From Variovorax paradoxus (GTDB lineage Bacteria; Pseudomonadota; Gammaproteobacteria; Burkholderiales; Burkholderiaceae_C): a DNA stretch of 64,000 nt. Numbering within the stretch: position 1 is the first letter of the stretch; every line of letters begins with the position of its first letter. The position numbers and the translations under genes were made by a program. The stretch is taken from the NCBI RefSeq assembly GCF_029919115.1, contig NZ_CP123990.1, positions 2,232,001 to 2,296,000 on the forward strand, read 5' to 3'. A model generated the notes under the pieces. That model had not been told where the DNA came from. It saw nothing but the letters and a program-made list of their open reading frames with translations, and made no database searches. Of this stretch, positions 17,200-26,048 are shown in pieces.

Positions 17200-17883
17200 T
17201 CAGTTCGCCGCGAAGCAGTACATCAGCCCGGCGCTGCCGCTCATCTTGAGCTGATCGACGCTGCAGCCGCGCGTACCGTGCGACGAGTTCCACGAAGCAT
17301 TGGCTACCGGATCGGGATTGGTGCCCTTGCGGTCGTGATGTCCCACGATGGCGGAGCCGCCTTCGCTCTTGGTCCAGTTGCCGCATGTGGTGTCCTTGCC
17401 CGGCTCGGGTACGGCCACGGTGCCGTCAGGGCGCGAGCCGGTGAGGATGTCGTGGCGGTTGACCGGATCGCCGAAGCCGGAGACAACCTCGCCTTTCTCG
17501 GTCAGCGAGTTGTCCTTGCCGACTTTGGCGTTGGCGCTGTGCAGGTCGGCCACGCTGGTAGCGACAACCATTCCCTTGGCATTGGTCCACGGGCCAGTGC
17601 CGATCCGGTCGCGCGCGTTGACAGCGGGCTGTCCGTTTGCGGCAGCGGTGCTCAAATAAGCGCGCCACGTCTTGTTGCCCGCCCCCGCGCTGGCGGCCAG
17701 CGACTGGCAGAAGCGGTCGGCCCCGGCCAGGCCTCCGAGGTCGCCGCCCTTGCCGGGGTTCGCGCTGGTGATGAAGAAGCTCATGGAGTTTCCGCCGCCC
17801 GATGAACCCATGGCACCGCAACCGATGATCAGTGCAGTGGCCGCAATGGCGACGCCAGCGGAAAGAAACAAGCGACTGGGCAT
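17200..17883 (-). CDS. lipoprotein with C-type-lectin-like (DUF1554-type) domain
   Basis: 227 residues. The signal peptide ends in a lipobox ALIIGC, so Cys22 should be lipidated and the protein exported to the envelope. The mature part has the pattern of lectin-like DUF1554 proteins: GDLGGLAGADRFCQSLAA, KTWRAYLS, ARDRIGTGPW, an internal TTCGNWT and a late GLMYCF. Such domains occur on bacterial surface proteins of mostly unknown function. It is a single gene with no clear operon partner. Assignment to DUF1554 is from remembered motif layout and is moderately sure. Confidence 0.7.
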   Translation of the reverse strand: MPSRLFLSAGVAIAATALIIGCGAMGSSGGGNSMSFFITSANPGKGGDLGGLAGADRFCQSLAASAGAGNKTWRAYLSTAAANGQPAVNARDRIGTGPWTNAKGMVVATSVADLHSANAKVGKDNSLTEKGEVVSGFGDPVNRHDILTGSRPDGTVAVPEPGKDTTCGNWTKSEGGSAIVGHHDRKGTNPDPVANASWNSSHGTRGCSVDQLKMSGSAGLMYCFAAN

Positions 17884-17973
17884 GAGGAGACTCCTGGCAG
17901 TGTTGGAGCCGGGAGGCTACCGCACCATGGTGCCGGCGGCAACCCGAGCCGCCCCCATGCGCTGACCCCAGCC

Positions 17974-18813
17974 TCACCCGGCCCGCGTTGCCGAGCCGAG
18001 CAACAGCTCGTTGGGCCCGAGCCAGCCTCGATGGCCGCGAAATTCCTCAAGCGCCTCCTCCATCTCTTGCCAGGCCAACTCCCTGGCCGGTGCATCCAGC
18101 GGCGCGAGTACTTCCATGATGGGTGAACCTGAACTTCGAACGAATGCGACGTAGGCAGCGGCGTCAGGAAGTTCGAATGGTGCCGCCAGCGGTTTCACTG
18201 CAACCTCGGCATAGCCAGCCGCCGTCAACAGACTTGCAAGCCTGCCCGGTGCCGCAAGGCTGAACAGACCGCCATCGGCGTACGGCGAGACGCTGCCGGT
18301 CAAGCCCCGGTGCTTGCGGGCCACCTTCATCATGGTCGTGATGCAAGGGTTGTTTGCGGGGTCGCCGAACACCAGCGCAACGAAGCGGCCGCCCGGGCGC
18401 AGCGCGTTGAATGCCGCGGCCAGCGCAGCGGCCGGGTTCATGCAGAACATGAGCCCGAGCCTGCACATCACCGCATCGAAAGGCGTCTGCGCATGAACCG
18501 GCTGCTCCGCGTCTGCAACGGCGAAGCGCACGTTGGCAAGGCCAGCCGCTTCGATGCGCCCGCGCGCGAAGTCCAGGATCTTCGGCGAAATGTCGGTCGC
18601 CAGCACGTCGCCCGTCGGCCCGACTGCGAACGCGATGTCCTTTGTCTGGTCGCCCGCACCCGCGGCCAGGTCGAGCACGCGTGCACCCCGCTGGAGCCGG
18701 GCCTCGGACAGCATCGCTGCGGTTGCCTGGCGCAACCACGCATGAATGATCGGCGAACTGCTGGACCAGCCTTCGGCAGCCCGGTCCCAGGCTTTCACAA
18801 CGGGCTCCGTCAT
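17974..18813 (-). CDS. class I SAM-dependent methyltransferase (UbiE-like)
   Basis: 279 residues. Motif I is RVLDLAAGAGDQTKDIA, the acidic ribose contact follows in VLATDISPKILDFA, and motif II reads FDAVMCRLGLMFCMN, as in UbiE/COQ5-type methyltransferases. The ATG at 18813 overlaps the stop of the solute-binding gene (ATGA), so the two are translationally coupled. That pairing is unusual and suggests the methyltransferase acts in the same catabolic route as the imported compound. The substrate cannot be read from sequence. Confidence 0.85.
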   Translation of the reverse strand: MTEPVVKAWDRAAEGWSSSSPIIHAWLRQATAAMLSEARLQRGARVLDLAAGAGDQTKDIAFAVGPTGDVLATDISPKILDFARGRIEAAGLANVRFAVADAEQPVHAQTPFDAVMCRLGLMFCMNPAAALAAAFNALRPGGRFVALVFGDPANNPCITTMMKVARKHRGLTGSVSPYADGGLFSLAAPGRLASLLTAAGYAEVAVKPLAAPFELPDAAAYVAFVRSSGSPIMEVLAPLDAPARELAWQEMEEALEEFRGHRGWLGPNELLLGSATRAG

Positions 18814-19835
18814 GCGTCACCCCGGATGCCAGCTTTGACCAGCAGGGGCATCCAGGCCCGTCGGTCGTCGTCTATCTTCGCGGCCAATTGCGAGGGTGAG
18901 CTTTGCGCAGCCATCATGGCCGCATCCTCGAACCGGCGTAACAGCCCGGCGCGCGTGACGACGTTGCCGATCGCCTCCGACGCCTGTTCCGCAATACGCG
19001 CCGGGGTGCCGGCAGGTGCAAAAAAGGCGAACCACTCGCGCATCACCGATCGCGCGTGGCCCTGATCGATGAGCGTGGGCACCGTGGGCGAGAAACGGCT
19101 GCGCTCTCGCCCCGAGGTGCCGAGAAGCCGCAGACGGCCGCCGGAGAGTTGCGGCAGCAGCAGGCCTTCCGGCAGCACGAGTACGGCGACCTGCCCGCCC
19201 AGGAGCGCCGCCATGGCGGGTGGGCCGCCCGGATAGGGAACATGGCGCCAGTCGAGCCCGGGCTGATCGAACAGCATGGCTTCCAGAATGTGCGGCAGGG
19301 TGCCCGTGCCGGGCGAGGCGGCGTTGGCCTCGCCGGAATGGCGCCGCATCCACTCGATCAACATCCTGGTGTCGGCAACCTCCGCCGGTACGGCATTGCC
19401 CACGGCCACGCCAAGATTCATCTCTGCGGCAAGCGACACGGGCACGAGGTCTCGCGCGGGGTCGTAGCCGAGTTTTCCGTACAGGGTTGGGTAGAGGCTG
19501 GCAATCGCGCCTTGGCCCAGCAGCCAGGTCGAGCCATCGGCAGGCGCCGACTTCAGCGCCTGCACCGCGATCTGCCCCGCCGCACCTGGCCGGTTGTCGA
19601 TAACCACCTGCTGTGAGAAGGCACCGGCAAGCGCTTCGCCAAAGGTTCGCGCCACGATGTCCGGCACGCTGCCTGCGGGACCGGTGCAAAGAATGCGAAG
19701 GCGTTCCTGCTTCGCTCCCGATACCGTCTGCCCGATGGAGGCGGAACCGCAGGCTGCAGCAGCTGCTGCGGCCGCACCGGCAATCAGCACCCGGCGGCGG
19801 GGCATGCGGCCATTGGCGAGGGAGCTTGTCTTCAT
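18810..19835 (-). CDS. Bug-type tripartite tricarboxylate transporter solute-binding protein
   Basis: 341 residues from ATG 19835. The leader has a Tat-like RRRVLIAG followed by an alanine run and CGSAS, so export by Tat or as a lipoprotein is likely. The body is a Bug/TctC receptor with ILCTGPAGSVPDIVARTFGEAL, VVIDNRPGAAGQIAVQALKSAPADG and SGRERSRFSPTVPTLIDQG. Such genes are very numerous in Betaproteobacteria and usually lack their own membrane subunits, as here. It shares a 102-base promoter region with the divergent LysR gene at 19938. Confidence 0.88.
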   Translation of the reverse strand: MKTSSLANGRMPRRRVLIAGAAAAAAAACGSASIGQTVSGAKQERLRILCTGPAGSVPDIVARTFGEALAGAFSQQVVIDNRPGAAGQIAVQALKSAPADGSTWLLGQGAIASLYPTLYGKLGYDPARDLVPVSLAAEMNLGVAVGNAVPAEVADTRMLIEWMRRHSGEANAASPGTGTLPHILEAMLFDQPGLDWRHVPYPGGPPAMAALLGGQVAVLVLPEGLLLPQLSGGRLRLLGTSGRERSRFSPTVPTLIDQGHARSVMREWFAFFAPAGTPARIAEQASEAIGNVVTRAGLLRRFEDAAMMAAQSSPSQLAAKIDDDRRAWMPLLVKAGIRGDA

Positions 19836-19937
19836 GGGCGGCCTTGAAGTAGTGTGGCAACTCCAGCGTAGGCCGGAGCTCCATGGGCCACAAGGCGCGG
19901 ACTTGCAGAACGGGGCCGCAATAGTGCATAACGGGCC

Positions 19938-20831
19938 ATGCTCGACTGGAACGACCTGAAATACTTCGTGGCTGTGGCGCAGCACGGCAGCACGCTGGCT
20001 GCGGGCCGGGCCCTGGGGGTCGACCAGTCGACGGTGCAGCGACGACTGACCGCGCTGGAGCGGCACATCGGCCGTGCGCTCGTCCAGCGGCATACCACGG
20101 GCTACACGCTCACCGGCTTCGGCATCGAAATGCTGGAAGCCGCGCGTGAGGTCGAACTGGCCGTGGGCGAGTTCGAACAGGTGCTGGCTGCGTCAAAGCG
20201 CAATGCCGCCGGCGTGATCCGGCTCACCTGCCCGGAGCCGCTCGTGAACAGGTTGACGCGCTCGGGCCTGCTGGATCGGTTTCATGCGCTGCATCCGGCG
20301 CTGCACGTTGAATTTGTAATGAGCGACAAATACGTCGATCTGCGCACCGGCGAGGCCGACGTCGCACTGCGTTCAGGCGACACGGACGATGCCGTGCTCG
20401 TCGGCCGCAAGGTGGGCGACTCGCTGTGGGCCGTGTATGCGAGCCGGGACTACGTGGCGCGCCACGGCAAACCCTCGTCGATCGAAGAGATCCAGGCGCA
20501 TCCGGTGGCCGGGTTCGAAGAGAGCATGGCGAGCCACCGTGCAAGCCAGTGGCTGCGCCAGGTGGCGCCGGGGGCAAACATCGTGGCCCGCAGCGGCAGC
20601 GTGCTCGGTCTCCTGTTGTCGGCAAAGGCCGGCGTGGGCGTTGCGCCGCTGCCGACAGCGCTCGGCGATTCGGAGCCGGAACTGGAACGGGTTCTCGGTC
20701 CGATCCCGGCGCTGTCGCGGGACTGGCGGCTCCTTGCGATGCCCGAGATTCGGAAGACGCCCCGCGTGAGCGCATTCTTCGACTTCATTGCCACTGAAAT
20801 CGACGCGCTCAAGCCCATCATCACCGGCTAG
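19938..20831 (+). CDS. LysR family transcriptional regulator
   Basis: 297 residues. The winged-helix N-terminus reads DWNDLKYFVAVAQHGSTLAAGRALGVDQSTVQRRLTAL, with the start ATG at 19938. The effector domain includes VDLRTGEADVALRSGD and AKAGVGVAPLPTALGD. It is divergent from the Bug-type binding protein and methyltransferase operon, its presumed target, and converges on the AraC gene 30 bases downstream. The sequence resembles the many LysR regulators paired with Bug genes, but the ligand is unknown. Confidence 0.9.
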   Translation: MLDWNDLKYFVAVAQHGSTLAAGRALGVDQSTVQRRLTALERHIGRALVQRHTTGYTLTGFGIEMLEAAREVELAVGEFEQVLAASKRNAAGVIRLTCPEPLVNRLTRSGLLDRFHALHPALHVEFVMSDKYVDLRTGEADVALRSGDTDDAVLVGRKVGDSLWAVYASRDYVARHGKPSSIEEIQAHPVAGFEESMASHRASQWLRQVAPGANIVARSGSVLGLLLSAKAGVGVAPLPTALGDSEPELERVLGPIPALSRDWRLLAMPEIRKTPRVSAFFDFIATEIDALKPIITG

Positions 20832-20861
20832 CGAGACCGGTGTAACGCAAGTCTCGAGGCC

Positions 20862-21683
20862 TCATGCGGCCTGCTTCCACTCCCGTGGCGACAGGCCGCT
20901 TTGCGCCTTGAAAGCGCGCGACAACGCCGCTTCGCTCCCATAGCCGACCTCTTGCGCAATGAGCTTGAGCGGGCGACCCTGGCGCAGCGCCTGCTGCGCA
21001 AGGCCGACGCGCCAGCGCTGCAGGTAGACCCCCGGCGTGCACCCCACGGTGTCCCGAAACTGCGTGGCAAACACGCTGCGCGACATGCCCGCCTCGGCAG
21101 CCAGCCCATCGAGCGTCCATTCGAGCGCAGGCTTGTCGTGCATGGCCACCACGGCATTGCGCAGGCGCGGGTGCGAAAGCCCGGCGAGCAGACCCGAGCG
21201 GGTTTGCCCTTTTTCCATGAGGTGCCTCAGCACCTGGATGAGCACGACATCGAACAGGCGGTTCAGCAGCACCTGCTTGCCGCAGCGCTGCTCGAAAGCC
21301 TCTTCGAACAGCAGCTCCAGCACGCCCTCGGTGCCGTCTATTTCTTCCAGCGGCAGGCAGACGAACGCAGGCAGCGCGGCCAGGATCGGGTTGGCGGCGC
21401 CACCTTCGAACTGCAGGTGCGCACAGGCAAAGTCCGCGCCGTGCACGGTGTCGGTAATGAACCTGTGCGCCATCGGCCGCGGATACATCAGGAGGCTGGG
21501 CTTTCCGATCCGCAGCACCTCCGCGCCGCCGTGGCTCACACCCACTTCGCCGCGCCGCACCAGGTGCAGCTGCCCCGTTGCGCCCTCCCCGTCCAGGTCG
21601 TTGATTCCGCACAGCGCACCGGTATGAAACACCCGCGCAGTGACCGAAAAGTGAGTCAGCAAGGCTTCGAGCCGATCAGCCAT
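20862..21683 (-). CDS. AraC family transcriptional regulator (cupin_6 type)
   Basis: About 273 residues from Met at 21683 (MADRLEALLTHF); an upstream Met adds four residues. The N-terminal cupin sensing domain has TGQLHLVRRGEVGVSHGG and PRPMAHRFI. The C-terminal DNA-binding domain has GMSRSVFATQFRDTVGCTPGVYLQRWR and IAQEVGYGSEAALSRAFKAQSGLSPREW. It is divergent from the secreted alpha/beta hydrolase at 21799. The shared promoter carries two TTATCA direct repeats at 21702-21720, which suits AraC binding. Confidence 0.9.
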   Translation of the reverse strand: MADRLEALLTHFSVTARVFHTGALCGINDLDGEGATGQLHLVRRGEVGVSHGGAEVLRIGKPSLLMYPRPMAHRFITDTVHGADFACAHLQFEGGAANPILAALPAFVCLPLEEIDGTEGVLELLFEEAFEQRCGKQVLLNRLFDVVLIQVLRHLMEKGQTRSGLLAGLSHPRLRNAVVAMHDKPALEWTLDGLAAEAGMSRSVFATQFRDTVGCTPGVYLQRWRVGLAQQALRQGRPLKLIAQEVGYGSEAALSRAFKAQSGLSPREWKQAA

Positions 21684-21701
21684 CAAATACTCCAAGTCAA
21701 G

Positions 21702-21720
21702 TTATCAGGACTTTTTATCA
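21702..21720. promoter_or_regulatory. TTATCA direct repeats, candidate AraC operator
   Basis: TTATCA occurs at 21702-21707 and 21715-21720, a 13-base period in an AT-rich stretch between the divergent AraC and hydrolase genes. AraC-type proteins commonly bind direct half-sites. A period near one helical turn and a quarter makes this plausible but not certain. Confidence 0.3.
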
Positions 21721-21798
21721 CCAATCGTTTCACCACACACGTAAAGTTCGTTCTGTCGATTCCGACCTGAAACCTGAAACCGAATCAAAGGAAAAAAC

Positions 21799-22743
21799 AT
21801 GAACGCCGTTACCCGCATCTTCGCCCTGGCCGCCCTGGCTGTTGCCGCCAATGCCGTGTTCGCCGCCGACCCCTCGCCGGTCCGCCAGCCGGCGGCCGCG
21901 GTTGCAAAGAGCGCGAGCTACATCACCACCCAGGACGGCGTGCAGATCTACTACAAGGACTGGGGCCCGAAGAATGGCCAGGTGGTTGCCTTCAGCCACG
22001 GCTGGCCGCTGAACTCGGACAGCTGGGAATCGCAAATGATTTTCCTCGCCTCCAAGGGCTACCGCGTGATTGCGCATGACCGCCGCGGCCATGGCCGTTC
22101 GAGCCAGCCCTGGGAAGGCAATGACATGGACCACTACGCCGACGACCTGGCGGCCGTGATCAACACGCTCGGCGTGAAGGACGTGACGCTGGTCGGCTTC
22201 TCCACCGGTGGCGGCGAAGTGGCGCGCTACATCGGCCGCTACGGCACCAGCCGCGTGAAGAAGGCGGCGCTGGTGAGCGCGGTTCCCCCGCTCATGCTGA
22301 AGACCGACAAGAACCCGGGCGGCCTCCCCATCGAGGTGTTCGACGGCATTCGCAAGGGAGAGCTCGAGAACCGCTCGCAGCTGTACCTCGACATTGCCTC
22401 GGGTCCGTTCTTCGGCTTCAACCGGCCGGGCGCCAAGGTGTCGCAGGGTTCCATCCAGTCGTTCTGGGCGCAGGGCATGCAGGCCGGCCACAAGAACACC
22501 TACGACTCGATTGCCGCGTTCTCGGCCACCGACTTCACCGAAGACCTGAAGCGCTTCGACGTGCCGACCCTGGTCGTGCACGGCGACGACGACCAGATCG
22601 TGCCGATCGATGCATCCGGCCGGGCATCTGCCAAGCTGATCAAGAACGCCAAGCTGATCGTCTATGCAGGTGCACCGCACGGGCTCGCCGACACGCACAA
22701 GGATCGGCTCAACAACGACCTGCTGAATTTCATCAAGGAGTAA
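21799..22743 (+). CDS. exported alpha/beta hydrolase (cofactor-free haloperoxidase/esterase type)
   Basis: 314 residues. An N-terminal signal peptide ([16 protein letters not shown]) directs export. The hydrolase fold has [10 protein letters not shown] for the oxyanion loop, nucleophile GFSTGGGE, acid in [11 protein letters not shown] and His in GAPHGL. These match the non-heme chloroperoxidase/arylesterase group, which normally hydrolyses esters and, with acetate, forms peracids. Most relatives are cytoplasmic; the signal peptide marks this as a periplasmic variant. The AraC gene upstream and divergent is its likely regulator. Confidence 0.88.
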   Translation: MNAVTRIFALAALAVAANAVFAADPSPVRQPAAAVAKSASYITTQDGVQIYYKDWGPKNGQVVAFSHGWPLNSDSWESQMIFLASKGYRVIAHDRRGHGRSSQPWEGNDMDHYADDLAAVINTLGVKDVTLVGFSTGGGEVARYIGRYGTSRVKKAALVSAVPPLMLKTDKNPGGLPIEVFDGIRKGELENRSQLYLDIASGPFFGFNRPGAKVSQGSIQSFWAQGMQAGHKNTYDSIAAFSATDFTEDLKRFDVPTLVVHGDDDQIVPIDASGRASAKLIKNAKLIVYAGAPHGLADTHKDRLNNDLLNFIKE

Positions 22744-22770
22744 GCGGAGGAGCGGCGCAAAGGCTGTAGC

Positions 22771-23553
22771 TCAGGCGCCGAACCAATCACGGGCCGACCT
22801 TCCCTGGTCCGGCCCGAGCATCGAGAAGCCGCCGTCGACCGGAATATCGGCACCGGTCACGAAACGCGCGGCGTCCGAGCACAAGAAAAGCACCACCTGC
22901 GCCACGTCGTCCGGGTCGCCCGCCCGGCCCAGCGGATGCAGTGGCGCCGCCATGCGGTCGGCATGCGCCCGGTCGCCGCCGGCCATGCGGCTCAATGCGT
23001 CGGACCAGGTCCAGCCGGGCGACACCGAGTTGACGCGCACACCGCGCGGTGCCAAGGTGGCCGCCTGGTTGCGTGTGAGCTGCAGGATGGCGGCCTTGGC
23101 CGCGGGATAGAGCGCCCGGTTCGCGGTGCCGAACTTGCCCCCGACGCTCCCCATGTTGACGATGGCGCCGCGCTGCGCCGCCAGCGCATCCGCGGCCTTT
23201 TGCACCAGCACTGCGCCGGACACCAGGTTGACGTCCAGCGCGTGCAGCCATTCGCTGCGCGTGGCCGCCATGCCGCTGTCTCCGTAGGCCACCGCGTTGT
23301 TGATGAGAAAGTCGATGCGGCCTTCGGTGGCGAGCACATCGGCCAACAGCGCATCGAGCGCCGCGTCCGATGCGATGTCGCACTCCGCAAAGCGGCAGCC
23401 GCTACCTAGTTCGGCCTGCAGCGCCTGGCCGCGCCCGGCATCGATATCGACCGCCAATACCTGAGCACCGGCTTGCACGAATGCACGAGCGATGGCGCTG
23501 CCGAGCATGGCACCCGCGCCGGTGACGATGGCAACCTTGCCTTGCAGAGTCAT
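22771..23553 (-). CDS. SDR family oxidoreductase (candidate cis-diol dehydrogenase)
   Basis: 260-residue short-chain dehydrogenase. The nucleotide loop is VTGAGAMLGSAIARAF, the structural Asn lies in LINNAVAYGD, and the active site is NMGSVGGKFGTANRALYPAAKAAIL with Ser, Tyr and Lys in the usual order. It is the last gene of a coupled minus-strand operon; its ATG overlaps the stop of the isochorismatase-like gene (ATGA). With a Rieske dioxygenase in the same operon, re-aromatising a dihydrodiol is the natural guess. The SDR family is too broad to prove it. Confidence 0.87.
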   Translation of the reverse strand: MTLQGKVAIVTGAGAMLGSAIARAFVQAGAQVLAVDIDAGRGQALQAELGSGCRFAECDIASDAALDALLADVLATEGRIDFLINNAVAYGDSGMAATRSEWLHALDVNLVSGAVLVQKAADALAAQRGAIVNMGSVGGKFGTANRALYPAAKAAILQLTRNQAATLAPRGVRVNSVSPGWTWSDALSRMAGGDRAHADRMAAPLHPLGRAGDPDDVAQVVLFLCSDAARFVTGADIPVDGGFSMLGPDQGRSARDWFGA

Positions 23554-24191
23554 GGCCTGTCTTTCGATTGTTTCGCTTCTTTCATGTCCTGGGGGACCTC
23601 ATCGTTCTTCATGCGCGCGATCGCTTCGTCGACGCGCATCACGTCCGCGAGCATGGCCAGTGTCTCCAGGCTGGCCGCATGCAGGTGCGGCTGCGCGGTG
23701 CTGCATGCATCGGCCACAACCGCCACGTCATAGCCCAGGTCGCTGGCATGGCGCGCACCGTGCTCGACCACGTGGTTGGTCGCAATGCCCGCCACATACA
23801 GCCGCGTGGCGCCAGTGGTGCGCACCGCCTCTTCGAGCCCGCTCGCCCAGAACGGATTGTTGCGCTTGTGGGTGACGATTGCTTCGCCGGGCAGCGGCGC
23901 CAGTTCGGGGTAGAACTCCGCGCCCCACTGCCCATCGAGCACGGCGCCGGTTTCGGCCACGCGGCGGAACAGCATGCTGTTGCGCAGGCAGTCCGCATAC
24001 CCGGGCGCAAAGGCAATGCGCACAAAGATGACCGGCACGCCGCTCGCGCGTGCACCGGCAATCAGCCGCGCGGCTGAGGCAATCAGGCGCGGGCGCGCGG
24101 GGTCGTCTGCGGCCACGCCCACCCGCACCTTGCCGTCGGCGTGGAGCACGTCGTTCTGGTAATGCATTGCCAGCAGCGCGGCCTTGGTCAC
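23550..24191 (-). CDS. isochorismatase-fold hydrolase lacking the family Cys
   Basis: 213 residues with the isochorismatase-like fold. The core Lys is present in VTHKRNNPFW. The usual catalytic Asp position (vIDmQND) reads LLAMHYQNDVLH, giving His. The usual Cys segment (ATNvCVEsTAR) reads GIATNHVVEHGARHASDLGYD, giving Val. So it keeps the fold and cis-peptide region (GIATN) but not the cysteine-hydrolase triad. Enzymes of this fold without Cys exist (EntB/PhzD type), but those keep Asp. It overlaps both neighbours by ATGA and belongs to the dioxygenase operon. Its reaction is not predictable. Confidence 0.82.
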   Translation of the reverse strand: MTKAALLAMHYQNDVLHADGKVRVGVAADDPARPRLIASAARLIAGARASGVPVIFVRIAFAPGYADCLRNSMLFRRVAETGAVLDGQWGAEFYPELAPLPGEAIVTHKRNNPFWASGLEEAVRTTGATRLYVAGIATNHVVEHGARHASDLGYDVAVVADACSTAQPHLHAASLETLAMLADVMRVDEAIARMKNDEVPQDMKEAKQSKDRP

Positions 24192-24673
24192 ATGAACACC
24201 TGCAAGGCTTCATGCGGCGCATCGCAATTGACAAGCTCTACGCGCTTCATTTCAATGCGCCACGCGTCGCCTTCGCGGCGCAAGGTGTGCAGCACGCTGC
24301 CGCCGAAGGCGCGCTGCTCGGTCTTGCGCCACTCGAGCAGATGGAAAGTCGAGCGCACCACGCAACCGCCCTGGGTGCGCGACTCGAGCGAGATGTTGCC
24401 CAGCACATGAACGGTGCGAGTCGGTGGCTGCTGCGAATAGGCGCGGGCCTGCTCGAGCCGCCGAGCCCGCATCGAGCGCAGCAAGGCGTTTTCGCAGAAC
24501 AGCGAGGCGTGGTTGAGGTGATCGGTCTGCCCGTGGACCAGCGGTACCCAGTAGAGCCCATCGGGCGTGAAAAGCCGCAGCCATTCGTCCCAGCGGTGCT
24601 CGTCGAGCAGGCGCGCCTCATGAAACAGAAATTGTGAAATGTCCTGTTGTTCTTGCCAGTCGGTGAAGGTCAT
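24188..24673 (-). CDS. aromatic-ring-hydroxylating dioxygenase beta subunit
   Basis: 161-residue small subunit of a Rieske non-heme iron dioxygenase, with the NTF2-like cone fold that packs against the alpha subunit. Typical segments are ISQFLFHEARLLDEHRWDEW near the N-terminus, LYWVPLVHG and a C-terminal strand WRIEMKRVELVN. ATGA overlaps couple it to the alpha subunit upstream and the isochorismatase-like gene downstream. It mainly supports structure; catalysis is in the alpha subunit. Confidence 0.9.
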   Translation of the reverse strand: MTFTDWQEQQDISQFLFHEARLLDEHRWDEWLRLFTPDGLYWVPLVHGQTDHLNHASLFCENALLRSMRARRLEQARAYSQQPPTRTVHVLGNISLESRTQGGCVVRSTFHLLEWRKTEQRAFGGSVLHTLRREGDAWRIEMKRVELVNCDAPHEALQVFM

Positions 24674-25974
24674 TCGGCGCCTCCAGCCTGAACGCCCATG
24701 TACGCAGCCCAGGCGCCGAACATGTTGCGCGGCGGCATTTCGCTGTTGCCGTTGGAAGACCGGCCGCCCGGCAGGGGCTGGTCGCGCCCCATACCGCGAT
24801 GCATGCTGACCCAGTCGCCGCCGTCGGAGGCCAGGCCCTCCTGCACGCGGTTGTAGGCTTCAAGGTCATCGGGCATCACGTTCGACGAGGGCGAATTGAC
24901 GATGTTGGTGTACTTGAGCGTGCGCTGGAATGTGGCCTCCGGCGCCCCCTTCAGCCGAAAGCTGAAAATTTCCACCAGCGTGCGGTCCACCGAGAGCGGC
25001 CGTATCACCCGGATCTGCTGGAACGAGGTGTGCGGCGAGCAGCTCGGGTACACGATGGTGTTGTGCCGGTTCACGCGCAAGATCTGGTCGGCGCGAGCCG
25101 CGCCCTGCTTCGCTTCGAGCGCCGCCACATAGGCCAGGCTCACCGGGTCGGTGGGCGGCACGAAGATGCCTTCCATGAAGCCGTGGCCGTGGTCGTAACC
25201 CTTGAGTTCGAGCTTTTCCCAGAACTCCAGCGGCTCCCCGTTGCCGTCGACGATCACCACTTCGAAGGGCTTGGGCGTGCCGGCGGGCATCGATTCGAAC
25301 TCTTCCTTGGCTGCGCGCCAGGACGATTCATGCGTGGCCACCGCATGGATCGTGTCGTGCAGGTTCTCGAAGAATATCTTCCAGTTGTTGCGCTGGATCA
25401 CGCGCTGCACGCCGCCGGCCACTTCCACTTCGCCGTCGGGGGCGCGGTCGCAGAAGTTGTCGAGCGAGGTGGCCACGCCGCCCAGGAATTCGACGAGCTC
25501 GGGGCCTTCCTCAGCCAGGCTCGCGAACACGAAGCCGCGGTGGCTGGCCACGCGCGCCACCTTGCGCACGGAATGCTGCTGCGCCTTCAGGTCGAGCGCG
25601 GTGTCTTCGTAGCCGCTGCGCAGCGGCACGGAGAGCAGGCTGCCGTCGCATTTGAAAGTCCAGCCGTGATAGAGGCAACGCAAGAACTTGCCGGCGCTGC
25701 CGCTGCCGTCCGGAACGATCTTGGCGCCCTTGTGCGGGCAGCGGTTGTAGAGCACGTTCACGGCGCCGTCGGTGTGGCGCACCATCACCACGGGTTCGCG
25801 CCCGAGGCGCGTGGTGAAGTAGTCGCCGACGTTGGGCACCTGGCTCTCGTGGCCGACGTAGAGCCAGGCCTGCCCGAAGACGCGGTCCATCTCCAGCTCG
25901 AAGATGGCGGGGTCCGTGTAGACGCGCTTGTGCACGCGGTCAGGCTGCACGAGCGCCTGCAGGTCGATGGTCAT
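24670..25974 (-). CDS. aromatic-ring-hydroxylating dioxygenase alpha subunit
   Basis: 434-residue catalytic subunit. The Rieske [2Fe-2S] ligands are C79, H81 (CPHKGA) and C100, H103 (CLYHGW). The mononuclear iron site is ENLHDTIHAVATH with H210 and H215, and the bridging Asp is D207. The C-terminal part ends in the usual variable pocket. The operon contains beta subunit, SDR and hydrolases but no ferredoxin or reductase, so electrons must come from elsewhere. A 74-base gap separates it from the fused dienelactone hydrolase upstream. The substrate is probably an aromatic or heteroaromatic acid; the exact class cannot be fixed here. Confidence 0.92.
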   Translation of the reverse strand: MTIDLQALVQPDRVHKRVYTDPAIFELEMDRVFGQAWLYVGHESQVPNVGDYFTTRLGREPVVMVRHTDGAVNVLYNRCPHKGAKIVPDGSGSAGKFLRCLYHGWTFKCDGSLLSVPLRSGYEDTALDLKAQQHSVRKVARVASHRGFVFASLAEEGPELVEFLGGVATSLDNFCDRAPDGEVEVAGGVQRVIQRNNWKIFFENLHDTIHAVATHESSWRAAKEEFESMPAGTPKPFEVVIVDGNGEPLEFWEKLELKGYDHGHGFMEGIFVPPTDPVSLAYVAALEAKQGAARADQILRVNRHNTIVYPSCSPHTSFQQIRVIRPLSVDRTLVEIFSFRLKGAPEATFQRTLKYTNIVNSPSSNVMPDDLEAYNRVQEGLASDGGDWVSMHRGMGRDQPLPGGRSSNGNSEMPPRNMFGAWAAYMGVQAGGAE

Positions 25975-26048
25975 GAAAATGGGTCTCCTGAACTGTGGTC
26001 TTCAGATGTCGAGCACCAGCGGTTCGAGCATTGCCTGGCCGGCGGCCA

